Shown here one piece after another: positions 6,582 through 16,608 of a stretch of DNA of 64,000 bases (position 1 is its first letter; every line of letters starts with the position of its first letter). This stretch comes from Hydrogenophilaceae bacterium (GTDB lineage: Bacteria > Pseudomonadota > Gammaproteobacteria > Burkholderiales > Thiobacillaceae): positions 1 to 64,000 of the forward strand of contig JANJWO010000036.1 in the NCBI GenBank assembly GCA_024709485.1, read 5' to 3'. A program made the translations under genes and the position numbers. The notes beneath the pieces were generated by a model that saw nothing but the letters and a program-made list of their open reading frames with translations, was not told the DNA's origin and searched no databases.

Positions 6582-9347
6582 ATGGCCGACTACAAAGACA
6601 CGCTCAACCTCCCCGACACACCCTTCCCCATGCGCGGCGACCTCGCCAAGCGCGAGCCGGGCTGGGTCAAACAGTGGCAGGAAAACAACCGCTATCACCA
6701 GATTCGCGAGCGGGCCGCCGGCCGCCCCAAGTTCATCCTGCACGACGGTCCGCCCTACGCCAACGGCGACATCCACATCGGCCACGCGGTGAACAAGATC
6801 CTCAAGGACATCATCGTCAAATCCAAAACTTTGGCCGGCTTCGACGCGCCCTACGTGCCGGGCTGGGACTGCCACGGCCTGCCGATCGAACTGCAGGTGG
6901 AGAAAACCCACGGCAAGAACCTGCCGCCGGCCAAGTTCCGCGAGCTGTGCCGCGACTACGCCGCCAGCCAGATCGAGCGCCAGAAGGCCGACTTCATCCG
7001 CCTCGGCGTGCTGGGCGACTGGGAACATCCCTACCGCACCATGGATTTCAGGTTCGAAGCCGACATCATCCGCGTGCTGGGCGAGATCCAGCAGGCCGGC
7101 TACCTCTACCAGGGCGCCAAGCCGGTGCACTGGTGCGTGGACTGCGGCTCGGCCCTGGCCGAGGCGGAGGTCGAGTATGAAGACAAGACCTCGCCCGCCA
7201 TCGACGTCGCCTTCCAGGCGGTGGACAAGGAAGACCTGGCCAGGCGCCTGCACGTCGCCCTGCCCGACAAGCCGGTGTACGCGGTGATCTGGACCACCAC
7301 GCCGTGGACCCTGCCCGCCAACCAGGCCGTGGCCCTGCACCCCGAGTTCGCCTACGAACTGCACGACACCGACAAGGGCGTGCTGATCCTGGCGCGCGAA
7401 CTCGCCGCCTCCGCACTCGATCGCTACAAGCTCACGAGCGAAACGCTGACCGACTTCCCCGGCAAGGTGCTGGAAGGCCTGCAATTGCAGCACCCCTTCT
7501 TTGACCGCCAGGTGCCGGTGATCCTCGCCGACTTCGTGACCCTCGACACGGGCACTGGCCAGGTGCACATCGCCCCCGGCCACGGCCACGACGACTATCT
7601 CGCCGGCCTCAAGTACGGCCTCAAGGTCGACAACCCCGTGGGCGACGACGGCAAGTTCTACGCCGACACCCCGCTTCTCGGCGGACAAAGCATCTGGGAC
7701 GGCAACAAGACCGTGCTGGAGATTCTCGCCAACAGCGGCGCCCTGCTCGCGCAGGCCAAGCTCCAGCACAGCTACCCGCACTGCTGGCGCCACAAGACGC
7801 CGATCATTTTCCGCGCGACCAGGCAGTGGTTCATCGGCATGGAGGTGAAGGGCAAGGGCGGCAGCCTGCGCGAAATCGCCACCCAGGCCGTCGACGCCAC
7901 CGCGTTCTTCCCGGCCTGGGGCCGTGCGCGCCTGGAAGCGATGATGAAGAACCGCCCCGACTGGTGCATCTCGCGCCAGCGCAACTGGGGCGTGCCGATT
8001 CCGCTCTTCACCCACAAGCAGACGGGCGAGCTGCATCCGCGCACCCCGGAGCTGATCGAGGAGGTGGCGAAGCGCGTGGAACAGGCCGGCATCGAAGCCT
8101 GGTTCAGCCTGGACGCGGCCGAACTCATCGGCGCGGACGCCGCGCAGTATGAAAAATCCGCGCACACCCTGGACGTGTGGTTCGACTCCGGCAGCACCCA
8201 TGCCTGTGTCTTGAAGCAGCGCCCCGAGCTCGCCCACCCCGCCGACCTCTATCTCGAAGGCTCGGACCAGCACCGCGGCTGGTTCCAGAGCTCGCTCTTG
8301 ACCGGCTGCGCCAGCGACGGCCATGCGCCCTACAAGGCCCTGCTCACCCATGGCTTCGTGGTGGACGGCCAGGGCCGCAAGATGAGCAAATCCAAGGGCA
8401 ACGTGGTGGCGCCGCAAAAGGTCATGGACCAGTATGGCGCCGACATCCTGCGCCTGTGGGTGGCGACCACCGACTATTCCGGCGAGCTGTCGATCTCCGA
8501 CGAAATCCTCAAGCGCGTGGTGGAAAGCTACCGGCGTTTAAGAAATACCCTGCGCTTTTTGCTCGCCAACACCGACGACTTCGACCCCGCCACGCAATCG
8601 ATGCCGGTCAGCGACTGGCTGGAAATCGACCGCTACGCCCTGGCCATGACGCGCGTGTTGCAGGAGGAACTGACCGCGCACTACAGCGCCTACGAGTTTC
8701 ACCTGGTCGCGCAAAAGCTACAGAGCTTCTGCTCCGAGGATCTCGGCGGCTTCTATCTCGACATCCTCAAGGACCGCCTCTACACCACGGCCAAGGACTC
8801 CAAGGCCCGCCGCGCCGCGCAGAACGCGCTCTACCACATCACCCAGGCGCTCACCCGGCTGATGGCGCCGATCCTCTCCTTCACCGGCGAGGAAGTGCAT
8901 GCCGTGCTGGGCAAGAATGACAAGGACAGCGTGTTCTTCCACGCCTGGCACGACCTGCCCGAACAGGCCGGCGAAGCCGAGCTCGTCACCCGCTGGCAAA
9001 GCATCCGCGACTACCGCGCGCTGGTTTTGAAGGAGCTGGAAAATGCGCGCGGCGCGGGCGAAATCGGCTCCTCGCTGCAGGCCGAAGTGATCCTGCACGT
9101 GCAGCCCGACACCCACGCCCTGCTCTCTTCGCTGGGCGACGACCTGCGTTTTGTTTTGATCACCTCCAGGGTCGAGCTGGTCCCTGCGCAGGAAAACCGC
9201 ATCCTGGTCATCGCCTCCGGCCATGCCAAGTGCGAGCGCTGCTGGCACTATCGCGAGGATGTCGGCGGCGATGCCGCGCATCCGCAGTTGTGCGGGCGCT
9301 GCGTGAGCAACCTCTACGGCGCGGGCGAGGCCAGATCCCATGCGTAA
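6582..9347 (+). CDS. ileS: Isoleucyl-tRNA synthetase
   Basis: Class I aminoacyl-tRNA synthetase charging tRNA-Ile, with editing of mischarged valine. The 921-residue length is typical of the bacterial type. The HIGH motif is at residues 65-68 ([11 protein letters not shown]), the KMSKS motif at 600-604 ([10 protein letters not shown]), and the C-terminal zinc site has Cys 884, 887, 904 and 907 ([10 protein letters not shown] ... CGRCVSN). The editing domain lies roughly at 200-400 ([15 protein letters not shown]). It overlaps lspA by 8 bp, so the two are translationally linked, as is usual in this cluster. Confidence 0.98.
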   Translation: MADYKDTLNLPDTPFPMRGDLAKREPGWVKQWQENNRYHQIRERAAGRPKFILHDGPPYANGDIHIGHAVNKILKDIIVKSKTLAGFDAPYVPGWDCHGLPIELQVEKTHGKNLPPAKFRELCRDYAASQIERQKADFIRLGVLGDWEHPYRTMDFRFEADIIRVLGEIQQAGYLYQGAKPVHWCVDCGSALAEAEVEYEDKTSPAIDVAFQAVDKEDLARRLHVALPDKPVYAVIWTTTPWTLPANQAVALHPEFAYELHDTDKGVLILARELAASALDRYKLTSETLTDFPGKVLEGLQLQHPFFDRQVPVILADFVTLDTGTGQVHIAPGHGHDDYLAGLKYGLKVDNPVGDDGKFYADTPLLGGQSIWDGNKTVLEILANSGALLAQAKLQHSYPHCWRHKTPIIFRATRQWFIGMEVKGKGGSLREIATQAVDATAFFPAWGRARLEAMMKNRPDWCISRQRNWGVPIPLFTHKQTGELHPRTPELIEEVAKRVEQAGIEAWFSLDAAELIGADAAQYEKSAHTLDVWFDSGSTHACVLKQRPELAHPADLYLEGSDQHRGWFQSSLLTGCASDGHAPYKALLTHGFVVDGQGRKMSKSKGNVVAPQKVMDQYGADILRLWVATTDYSGELSISDEILKRVVESYRRLRNTLRFLLANTDDFDPATQSMPVSDWLEIDRYALAMTRVLQEELTAHYSAYEFHLVAQKLQSFCSEDLGGFYLDILKDRLYTTAKDSKARRAAQNALYHITQALTRLMAPILSFTGEEVHAVLGKNDKDSVFFHAWHDLPEQAGEAELVTRWQSIRDYRALVLKELENARGAGEIGSSLQAEVILHVQPDTHALLSSLGDDLRFVLITSRVELVPAQENRILVIASGHAKCERCWHYREDVGGDAAHPQLCGRCVSNLYGAGEARSHA

Positions 9348-9798
9348 GTGGCTGTGGCTGGCGGCCCTGGTGATCGCCGCCGACCAGCTCACCAAATGGG
9401 CGGTCTTCCTGAGCATGGAATACCACGCCATGATCCCGGTGCTGCCCGTCTTCAGCCTCGTGCACGTGCACAACAGCGGCGCCGCCTTCAGCTTCCTGGC
9501 CGACGCCGGCGGCTGGCAGCGCTGGTTTTTTCTGGGCGTCGGCGTCAGCGCCAGCGCCTTGCTCCTGCACCTGCTGAGGAAACATCAACGCGAGGCGCTC
9601 ATGTCCTTGAGCCTGTCCCTGATCCTGGGCGGCGCGCTGGGCAACGTGTTCGACCGCGTGTGGCACGGCTTCGTGGTGGATTTCCTCTACTTCCATTACC
9701 AGGGCCACGCCTTCCCTGCCTTCAACATCGCCGATTCCGCCATCACCGTGGGCGCGGGGCTGCTGATCTGGGACAGCCTGCGGCGCAAATCCCCATGA
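9340..9798 (+). CDS. lspA: Lipoprotein signal peptidase (signal peptidase II)
   Basis: Inner-membrane aspartic protease that cleaves prolipoproteins ahead of the lipidated cysteine. At 152 residues with four membrane helices it matches the family. The catalytic aspartates are Asp114 (FVVDFLYFH) and Asp132 (FNIADSAI); the conserved [10 protein letters not shown] and [10 protein letters not shown] blocks are present. It overlaps the end of ileS and its stop overlaps the fkpB start (ATGA), so ileS-lspA-fkpB-ispH form one operon. Confidence 0.97.
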   Translation: MRKWLWLAALVIAADQLTKWAVFLSMEYHAMIPVLPVFSLVHVHNSGAAFSFLADAGGWQRWFFLGVGVSASALLLHLLRKHQREALMSLSLSLILGGALGNVFDRVWHGFVVDFLYFHYQGHAFPAFNIADSAITVGAGLLIWDSLRRKSP

Positions 9799-10235
9799 GC
9801 GCGAACACGGTCGCCTACGGCGACACCCTCCGCCTGCGCTATGCCATCCGTCTCAGGAACGGCGAGGAAATCGTGTCCAACTTCGAGGATGCCGAGCCCG
9901 ACACCCTCACCCTCGGCGACGGCACCCTGGCGCAAACCCTTGAACAATGGCTGATCGGGCTCAGGCCCGGCGAGCGCCACGTCTTCCTGCTGGAGCCCTG
10001 GCAGGCCTTCGGCGCAAGCAGCGAAGAAATGGTGCAGACCCTCAAGCCGGAAGACATCCCGCCCGGCATGCTGCTCGAACCCGGTACGCTCGTCGAGTTT
10101 GAAATGCCCAACGGCCAGACCCTGGCCGGCAGCATCCTCGAAATCGGGCCGGAAGGTGTTAAAGTCGACTTCAACCACCTTTTGGCCGACTGCCCCATCG
10201 AGTTCGAAGTGGAAGTCGTGGCCATCGACCAGTAA
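9795..10235 (+). CDS. fkpB: FKBP-type peptidyl-prolyl isomerase FkpB (SlpA-like)
   Basis: A 146-residue cytoplasmic FKBP with the SlpA-type architecture: an FKBP half-domain with an inserted IF-domain. Visible features are the N-terminal GDTLRLRYAIRLRNGEEI, the GERHVFLLEPWQAFG segment and C-terminal EFEVEVVAID. The start codon overlaps the lspA stop (ATGA). The lspA-fkpB-ispH order is conserved across proteobacteria. The longer open frame overlapping lspA is not used, since lspA is clearly coding in its own frame. Confidence 0.93.
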   Translation: MSANTVAYGDTLRLRYAIRLRNGEEIVSNFEDAEPDTLTLGDGTLAQTLEQWLIGLRPGERHVFLLEPWQAFGASSEEMVQTLKPEDIPPGMLLEPGTLVEFEMPNGQTLAGSILEIGPEGVKVDFNHLLADCPIEFEVEVVAIDQ

Positions 10236-10244
10236 AAGCACGGC

Positions 10245-11174
10245 ATGAACAAACCGCAAACCATTTTCCTCGCCACTCCGCGCGGCTTCTGCGCCGGCGT
10301 GGACCGCGCCATCGCCATCGTCGAGCGGGCGCTGGAGAAGTTCGGCGCGCCCATCTACGTGCGCCATGAAGTCGTGCACAACGCCTACGTCGTCAACGAC
10401 CTCAAGCACAAGGGCGCCATTTTCGTCGAGGAGCTGGACGAGGTGCCCGCCGGCGCCACCGTCATTTTCAGCGCCCACGGCGTGTCCCAGGCCGTCAGGC
10501 AGGAAGCGGAAAAGCGCGGATTGAACGTATTCGACGCCACCTGCCCGCTGGTCACCAAGGTGCATATGGAAGTTGCGCGCATGCGTGACAAGGGCCTGGA
10601 AATCATCATGATCGGGCACAAGGGCCACCCCGAGGTCGAAGGCACCATGGGCCAAAGCACGGGCGGCATGCATCTGGTGGAAGCCCCGCAGGATGTCGCC
10701 AAGCTCGAAGTCGCCGATCCGGACAAGCTCGCCTACGTCACCCAGACCACGCTCTCGGTGGACGACGCCGCGCGCGTGGTCGAGGCGTTGAGGGCGCGCT
10801 ACCCCAACATCGTCGGCCCCAAGAAGGACGACATCTGCTACGCCACGCAAAACCGCCAGGACGCCGTGAAAAAGCTCGCCGCCGAATGCGACGTGGTCAT
10901 CGTCGTCGGCTCGCCCAACAGCTCCAATTCCAACCGCCTGCGCGAAGTGGCCGAAAACCTCAAGGTGCCGGCCTTCCTGGTGGACGACGAAAGCGGCATC
11001 GACCCGCGCTGGCTGCAAGGCAAGGCCCGCATCGGCATCAGCGCCGGCGCCTCCGCCCCGGAAATCCTGGTCCGCCGCGTCATCGCGCGCCTGCAAGAAC
11101 TCGGGGCCAGCGAAGTGGCCCCGCTTGATGGCTTGCAAGAAAAGGTCAGTTTTCCGTTGCCGAAGGGCTTGTGA
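10245..11174 (+). CDS. ispH: 4-hydroxy-3-methylbut-2-enyl diphosphate reductase
   Basis: [4Fe-4S] enzyme of the last step of the MEP isoprenoid pathway, giving IPP and DMAPP. The 309-residue protein has the three cluster cysteines at about 16 ([10 protein letters not shown]), 100 ([11 protein letters not shown]) and 198, plus SAHGVS and the catalytic-pocket ICYATQNRQ region. It begins nine bases after fkpB and ends the operon. A diverged copy of its last 29 coding bases recurs about 260 bp downstream. Confidence 0.97.
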   Translation: MNKPQTIFLATPRGFCAGVDRAIAIVERALEKFGAPIYVRHEVVHNAYVVNDLKHKGAIFVEELDEVPAGATVIFSAHGVSQAVRQEAEKRGLNVFDATCPLVTKVHMEVARMRDKGLEIIMIGHKGHPEVEGTMGQSTGGMHLVEAPQDVAKLEVADPDKLAYVTQTTLSVDDAARVVEALRARYPNIVGPKKDDICYATQNRQDAVKKLAAECDVVIVVGSPNSSNSNRLREVAENLKVPAFLVDDESGIDPRWLQGKARIGISAGASAPEILVRRVIARLQELGASEVAPLDGLQEKVSFPLPKGL

Positions 11175-11401
11175 TCACCAGCCAAGCAAGCTATCGCATC
11201 TACTCGCGGGCAAATTCGACTTGCCGGCGGCGTGGTGCATGGTTCACGACAAACGTCCTCACGACACTTCCTTCACTCGGTAAGCCACCGAGCAAAGGTA
11301 GCGCAATGTAGAGCAAATCATTGTGCTGCCCACAATCACCACGTCCAAGCCAGTGATCTTTATTGAGGGCGCTGCAAAGATGCCGTGTAGAAATGTGGGA
11401 T

Positions 11402-11430
11402 AAGGTCAATTTTCCTTTACTGAAGGACTT
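11402..11430 (+). repeat. Diverged second copy of the ispH 3' end
   Basis: Bases 11402-11430 match 11142-11170, the last codons of ispH ([10 protein letters not shown]), at 24 of 29 positions. In the same register the copy would read KVNFPLLKDL and then lacks the stop. Four of the five changes are transitions towards A or T, as expected for a decaying copy. The offset is 260 bp. Confidence 0.6.
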
Positions 11431-11452
11431 AATCCCACGTACTTAATAAATA

Positions 11453-11477
11453 AAAGGGGCAGCTAAGCCGCCCCTTT
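11453..11477 (-). terminator. Terminator of the minor-pilin operon
   Basis: An 8-bp arm pair (11453-11460 and 11470-11477), extended inside the loop by a GC pair block, is followed on the minus strand by a T-rich run. It lies 23 bp beyond the stop of the last pilin gene. It may also stop ispH read-through from the other side. Confidence 0.8.
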
Positions 11478-11499
11478 CAGAAAACACTCCGGCCACGAA

Positions 11500-14469
11500 C
11501 TAGGGAGTCACTTCGACCGGTGTGTTGTTCTTCTTGTAATAGATACACTTCGTGTTGCTGGCCGCACTGGAACCACCGGTATTGCGCGCAACCACCTTCA
11601 CGCACAAAGTATCCAGTGACCCCAGGCTCTGAATATTCGTAGTGGTGTTTGCCGGCAAAGTAGCCGCCACCGCGAAATCTGTACATGCGGCCTGGGCCTT
11701 GGATTTCACGCATGTGTATACGTCATAGTTGGTTTCACCGCTCACATCCGCCCAGATCAGTTTGAAGTTGGCCGTATTGACGGTGTTAGAACCCTCGATA
11801 GCCAGGCTGACCAGAGTCGGCGCGCTGGGCGGCGAAGGCAGTGCCGACACATCGGTGGCGCACACATTAAATGCTGACTGCTTGTCGGCCGGTCCCGCGG
11901 CGATCGAGGCTGCCGTCAGCTTGGCGCCCGTCCCGGCGCTGGAATCGCAGGAAGTGGCGTCGGCCTTGACGTAGATACTGCCGTTGCCCGCGATCCTGAT
12001 CTTGCCAGCCCAGGTATGCGAGGTGGTGTCGAGCGTGACCGGACACCTCACCGTAGCGCCGTCGAGATCAAGCGTGCAGGCAACATACGTCGATTCATCG
12101 GTCGTGGAGGCGAAGGTGCTGTTGGCGCACTGGTTGCCGAAGCACTTGCCGGAAACAGAGGCCGTAGGCCCGAACACCCAGAAATTACCGCAATCACCGG
12201 ACGGGCAGCTGTTGATATCGGTATAGATGCCGCCGTCTATGCCGGCGTCGAAGCTACCATTGCCATCCACGTCCAGGGCGTTATTGAAGAAAAATCCGGT
12301 ACCGGAGACTTGCACGTTTCCGGTGTAATTCACGGAACAGCCGAACGATCCGCTGTTGTCGCCCGCCGTATAACTCACGGTACAGGCGGTGGCTCCGGGA
12401 ACCTGCGCAACCGTCACGGAAGACAGGTCCGCACTGGAGTTGCCCACCCGGACGCTGCCGCTCGCCTGCGGCGGAGAACTGCCCGAACGGGAAATTTGTA
12501 TCGAGTTGGACTTGCGCAGGCTCGAAGCATGGTCGTGGCGATCTGTTCCGAGTTCGCTGGCGTAACCATTGGGCGCGGTGGTCGCATCGTAGCCCACTGG
12601 GTTCGCGGTAGGCAGCAGGGTGGAGGCATCGTAATCCACCATGTTGAGATAAGTACTCCGCGTTGCTCCGCCCGTCAGGCCGCTGTTGCCGGGCAGCAAG
12701 TGGGCCCATATATTGGCAAGGCCATCCCCGCCGGAATTCACCAGCGCCTCGCCGCGGTAATACACGCCATAGTAATCGCTGGCCGTGGAAGAAATGCTGA
12801 GTATCTTGTCATTCTTGACGCTGACCGAAGTCGCATCATCGGAATGCCAACTGGCCAGCAGCGTCACGTTCACTTCGTTGAACGGCACCAGGTCCAGCCA
12901 GGTGCCCGCATTGATTCTGTTGGCCAGATAAGTGTAATACGCGGCATCCAGGGTGCGCGGGGCATCCTCGCCGTAGACGCGATCCGAGTACAGCGCGCGC
13001 GCCAGCAACTGCGGCTTGGCGTTGATGCTCTGATTGGTGAGATTGCGGCTGGGCAGATCCGACTTGGAGGGCGCCGCGGGCTGGTCAATGGCCGTACAGC
13101 CAGTGGCGCCGGATTCAGTGCAATCGGCCCTCGATTGATAGCGCAAATAATCCAGCAGATAGGTCTGGTATGCGGTCAGCGTACTCGTGTTTTCCAGGTA
13201 GTTCATTTTCGGCATGACCACCATGTCCAGCGCGCGCCAGTCCTGCAGCAAGCGATAAATGCCGTCGACGCGTGCGAAGCGGCAGGCCTCCAGGTAGCGG
13301 TTGCCTATGGATTCGGCGACCTCGGTTAGACCCAGTGCGGGATTGCTCGTATTTGCATAGTTATAGTGCTTGTGGTTGTTGCCGGTGTAATCCGCAGCAG
13401 GCCGATCCGGGTCGTACAGCGCCGTGGCCGGATTGGCCGTACCAGGCGCCTCGCTGTCGTGATGGTCGCGGCAGCAGGCCGTGCACAATTCATCCTGCTT
13501 GTCGCCCTGTATGCTGGGCGCCGTGCCGGTCATCTTGGTGACTTTGGCGGTCGGCACCTTGATCTTGAGGCTGCCGCCGTCCCAGTAGAAATAGGAGGCC
13601 GGATAGCCCTGGCCGCTGCCGGCGAATTCGCACACGCAGTTGACGGTGGCGAACTCGAGCTGAGAGTCCTTCTTGGTGGAGCCGCCCGCCGTGGTGTAGC
13701 TCACGGCGTCGAACTCGGTGCGCAGACTGTAACCCTTGGAACTGACGTCGGGCAGCGGCTTGCTGGATTCCTTGAATTTGCCGTCGCCGGTGTTGATCGG
13801 CACCGGTACCGCGTCGGGCACGCCGATGGGGGTGTAGCTGACCGTGGGTTTCTGGGTGGAAACCGGGCTGACGGCCGCGCGCGCCGTCCGGGACGGATCC
13901 ATGGCGTAAATGATGCCTTGCAGAAAGACGGATTGCGCGGTCCCCTTGCTGTCCGTCCAGGAAATCTGGGCCGTCACCAGCTTGGCATTGGGAATGTCGT
14001 CGGTGGAAGGGTCGCCATCCGGGTCGGCGCAGTTGACTATGCCGAGCTGCGCACCCGCCGATTCGGCATAGCAGGCCACCGTCCAGGAAAGCGAATAGTT
14101 GTCGACATAGCCGGAGATTGCGCCCGAGGGCAGCACCAGCGTGCCGCTCGTGTCTTCCTGTCCGCCGGTATTGGCGCCGATTTCGGAAAAGCAGAAGGTT
14201 CCGAGGCCACACAGGTTGGTGGCAGAGGCCGCGCTGCCGTCATCGGAAAAGTTGCCGTCCGTGAGATGGGTGAAGCTCTTCAGATCGTCGAGTTTCTCCT
14301 GAGCCAGGTTGGCGGCAACCGACCGCGCCTTGACCAGGCTGCTGTCCTGCAGCGCGACCGCCTGAAAGCCCGCCAACGCCAGCAGGGCAATAGCCAGTAT
14401 CAGCGCGGAAAAAAGCGCCTCGACCATGCTGAAACCGCGCTGCTTGCGTATGTTCGTTATGCGCGCCAT
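11500..14469 (-). CDS. Giant PilV-like minor pilin with C-terminal fibronectin-III-like domain
   Basis: 989 residues. The N-terminus (RKQRGFSMVEALFSALILAIALLAL) is a type IV prepilin signal: cleavage after Gly, Glu at +5, then a hydrophobic helix, with PilV-type context. Ordinary PilV proteins are about 150-200 residues. Here some 900 residues follow: Cys-rich segments, many Ser/Thr/Gly-rich beta-like stretches, and a C-terminal region (about 890-980) resembling a fibronectin type III domain (TANFKLIWADVSGETNYDVYTC). AAGGAG lies about seven bases before the ATG at 14469. It is last in the pilE-fimT-pilW-pilX operon, the place where pilY1 is often found. It is probably displayed at the pilus tip, by inference. 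Confidence 0.85.
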   Translation of the reverse strand: MARITNIRKQRGFSMVEALFSALILAIALLALAGFQAVALQDSSLVKARSVAANLAQEKLDDLKSFTHLTDGNFSDDGSAASATNLCGLGTFCFSEIGANTGGQEDTSGTLVLPSGAISGYVDNYSLSWTVACYAESAGAQLGIVNCADPDGDPSTDDIPNAKLVTAQISWTDSKGTAQSVFLQGIIYAMDPSRTARAAVSPVSTQKPTVSYTPIGVPDAVPVPINTGDGKFKESSKPLPDVSSKGYSLRTEFDAVSYTTAGGSTKKDSQLEFATVNCVCEFAGSGQGYPASYFYWDGGSLKIKVPTAKVTKMTGTAPSIQGDKQDELCTACCRDHHDSEAPGTANPATALYDPDRPAADYTGNNHKHYNYANTSNPALGLTEVAESIGNRYLEACRFARVDGIYRLLQDWRALDMVVMPKMNYLENTSTLTAYQTYLLDYLRYQSRADCTESGATGCTAIDQPAAPSKSDLPSRNLTNQSINAKPQLLARALYSDRVYGEDAPRTLDAAYYTYLANRINAGTWLDLVPFNEVNVTLLASWHSDDATSVSVKNDKILSISSTASDYYGVYYRGEALVNSGGDGLANIWAHLLPGNSGLTGGATRSTYLNMVDYDASTLLPTANPVGYDATTAPNGYASELGTDRHDHASSLRKSNSIQISRSGSSPPQASGSVRVGNSSADLSSVTVAQVPGATACTVSYTAGDNSGSFGCSVNYTGNVQVSGTGFFFNNALDVDGNGSFDAGIDGGIYTDINSCPSGDCGNFWVFGPTASVSGKCFGNQCANSTFASTTDESTYVACTLDLDGATVRCPVTLDTTSHTWAGKIRIAGNGSIYVKADATSCDSSAGTGAKLTAASIAAGPADKQSAFNVCATDVSALPSPPSAPTLVSLAIEGSNTVNTANFKLIWADVSGETNYDVYTCVKSKAQAACTDFAVAATLPANTTTNIQSLGSLDTLCVKVVARNTGGSSAASNTKCIYYKKNNTPVEVTP

Positions 14470-14480
14470 GGCATGCTCCT

Positions 14481-15707
14481 TTACTGCACGTCCGACCACG
14501 ATCCGGGGATGCGGGCCAGCGCCCGCGCGGACGGGTTCTTTTTCAGGTTCTTCAGGACGTCTTCGTCGTATTCGAGCACAAAGCCGCCGTTCAGTTGCAG
14601 GGTCACTCCGTCATGCGCCATGATGGCGCCGTGCAGGTGAGCGTTGCCGTTGCATTTGAGCGTGGGGGTGCTGCCGGCGGGGTCGAACAGGTACAGCAAT
14701 CCGTAGAACTGGTCGCCCGCGTTCATGGTGACATCCCCCTCCACCACAAGCAGAACGGGGTGATCCGCGCTGCCAATCACGGCGGTCGTATTGCAATCGC
14801 CGGTAATCCAGATGAGGCCTTCCGAACTTCCATTGAGGGCGTTGCAATTCGCCGCAACGGTGGCCTGATCCTTGATCTGCTGATAATCCGATTCCGCCGT
14901 GCCGAAGAGGAACTGGAACAAGTCGGGCGGAAAATTGGGGTCACTGCCGATCATGTCCGGCCCGGTCAGCCCGCTCTTGCTGAGCGCATCGGTGGAAGGA
15001 CAGACACTGCCGGTGAACTCGCCCTTGTGGCAGCTGGCGAAACTGCCTCCTGGGGTAATGGTGCTATCGGACCAGGCCGATACCGGCACGCCCGAGCCGC
15101 CGCCGTTGGAGTTGGTGATGATGCTGTAATTGCCGGAAAGCGGAATGTTGCTGGCGGCCGCGAGCGGCGTATCGACGTTGCCCAGGATCAGCGGATAGAA
15201 GTACACGCCCTGCTTGACGGTGGCGCTGCTGCTGCCGTCCGCCGAATTGCCGATGGCGACGATGTTGAAAATCAGTCCGCTGGCATCGCCGCTTTTGGGC
15301 GTGAGCACGAACAAGCTATAGGAGCCGGCGCCGGCGCTTGGCTGCCTCGTCAACCCGGCCGATACCTGCATGAGCTTCCAGGTCGTGCGGTCGCCCGGCT
15401 GCTGCGGCGACTGATCCGCGCGGATGGGCAGACAGGCCGGCGTCGTGGCGGTGCAGTCTGCCCAGGCCGCCGCGCCGATCGCGGCGACATTCGCGCGGTT
15501 GGCGTTCAACAGGCTGAAACCCTGATCCACCCCCGACTCGGCCGCGGCCATCGCCTCGCGGTAACGGTAGTCGTTGGCGGCGGAACGGGTGTCCAGGATC
15601 AGCACGCCCGCGCCATACAGCGCCAGCAGGCTGAGCAGCACCGTGATCATCAGCGTGACGACCAGCGAGACGCCTTTTTGCTTGCGGGACAGGTGATTCG
15701 GTTTCAT
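14481..15707 (-). CDS. pilX: PilX-family minor pilin assembly protein
   Basis: 408 residues. The N-terminus KQKGVSLVVTLMITVLLSLLALYGAGVLIL matches the PilX N-terminal region, including the absence of the +5 Glu seen in normal prepilins, and is followed by the AMAAAESGVDQG segment characteristic of PilX. The long C-terminal part has paired cysteines and a late hydrophobic beta-rich region. PilX works with FimT/PilV/PilW at the pilus tip to prime assembly. It starts 13 bases after pilW and ends 11 bases before the giant PilV gene. It is longer than the typical 150-200 residue PilX. Confidence 0.83.
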   Translation of the reverse strand: MKPNHLSRKQKGVSLVVTLMITVLLSLLALYGAGVLILDTRSAANDYRYREAMAAAESGVDQGFSLLNANRANVAAIGAAAWADCTATTPACLPIRADQSPQQPGDRTTWKLMQVSAGLTRQPSAGAGSYSLFVLTPKSGDASGLIFNIVAIGNSADGSSSATVKQGVYFYPLILGNVDTPLAAASNIPLSGNYSIITNSNGGGSGVPVSAWSDSTITPGGSFASCHKGEFTGSVCPSTDALSKSGLTGPDMIGSDPNFPPDLFQFLFGTAESDYQQIKDQATVAANCNALNGSSEGLIWITGDCNTTAVIGSADHPVLLVVEGDVTMNAGDQFYGLLYLFDPAGSTPTLKCNGNAHLHGAIMAHDGVTLQLNGGFVLEYDEDVLKNLKKNPSARALARIPGSWSDVQ

Positions 15708-15720
15708 GTAAATGACTGTC

Positions 15721-16608
15721 CTAGCTCAATTGGTCGTTGCGGATGCGGATGGTTTCCTGCACCGTGCGCACCACGTTGGGATCCGCTCTCAACCTGCCGG
15801 TTATGGAAACGGTGAATTCGCGCACCGCCACATTCAGGCCCGAAGCGGTGACCGCGGCGGGCGAGTTCTCCGTGATCGTGAACGCCGTGATTTCCACGGA
15901 ACCATCGTCGGTCAGATTCTGCCAGGTGCCGCCGGTGGCGCAGGTGTTGCCGGCCGCGCCGGAAGTGCGGGTTTCCACGGTATCGTCGGTTGCGTCGTAG
16001 CGATAGCCGAAATACTCGCCCGGGGCATAGGCCCCGTTCGCGTTGGTGTCGTAGGCGAACAGGATGCAGCCGCCCGGCGTGCCGGCCACCGCGTCGGTGG
16101 TGATGGCCATGGCGGGGCGCAGGATATTCCAGGCGCCGGCCGGAATCTCGGTGGCGGGCCAGGCAGTGCCGGTGACGGTGACGCTGTAGGTCTTGGCGCT
16201 GGAATCATAGGCATTGGCGCCAATGCTGGCCTTGTATATCACGCCGCCGCTGCTGTAGATGAGCGTCCCGCCCTCGGCCCTCGCGCCGATCTCGCCCAGA
16301 TTGCCGGTACTGGACACGGTGACGGTGCCCGAGGTGGCGCTCAGTATCAGCGGCGCACCCATGCTGACGCGGGCCACGTCGATCGCGGGATCCCAGGACG
16401 TGGCGCGGCGCATGTCGCGCGAAATCATGGTCATGACCTGGCGCAGTTCCTGGTCGAGGCGCGACATGCGGATGCTGTCGCGATTGCTGGTGAGCGAGGA
16501 GAGCAGCACTTCCGAGGCCGCGGCCAGAATGATCATGCTGATGACCATGCCGACCATCAGTTCGACCAGGCCGAAGCCCGCCTGGCGGTTGCGCAGTTTG
16601 TTCAGCAT
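15721..16608 (-). CDS. pilW: Type IV pilus minor pilin PilW
   Basis: 295 residues with an N-terminal prepilin signal RQAGFGLVELMVGMVISMII (Glu at +5) and the typical PilW continuation LDQELRQVMTMISRDMRRA. PilW is a minor pseudopilin of the tip complex. The ATG at 16608 overlaps the fimT stop by 7 bp; a start at 16644 would put 12 residues before it inside the fimT coding end and is unnecessary. It is second-to-middle in the operon and followed by pilX. Confidence 0.88.
   Translation of the reverse strand: MLNKLRNRQAGFGLVELMVGMVISMIILAAASEVLLSSLTSNRDSIRMSRLDQELRQVMTMISRDMRRATSWDPAIDVARVSMGAPLILSATSGTVTVSSTGNLGEIGARAEGGTLIYSSGGVIYKASIGANAYDSSAKTYSVTVTGTAWPATEIPAGAWNILRPAMAITTDAVAGTPGGCILFAYDTNANGAYAPGEYFGYRYDATDDTVETRTSGAAGNTCATGGTWQNLTDDGSVEITAFTITENSPAAVTASGLNVAVREFTVSITGRLRADPNVVRTVQETIRIRNDQLS

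Larger units (their letters stand above)
11175..11499. other. Intergenic region downstream of ispH
   Basis: A 325-bp gap between the convergent ispH and pilin operons. It contains an approximate duplicate of the ispH tail and the terminator of the pilin operon. Between the two tail copies is about 230 bp of less GC-rich sequence with a 69-codon open frame on the minus strand (11200-11409), which I cannot assign. It looks like the scar of an old duplication or insertion rather than a gene. Confidence 0.5.

Noticed and set aside
6576-8417. 613-codon open minus-strand frame opposite ileS
   Set aside because: A shadow of high-GC ileS codons; composition is His/Val/Gly-rich and no family or start signal is visible.
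11200-11409. Possible transposase fragment downstream of ispH
   Set aside because: The 69-codon frame shows no DDE or HTH motif that I can point to; kept only as unassigned sequence.
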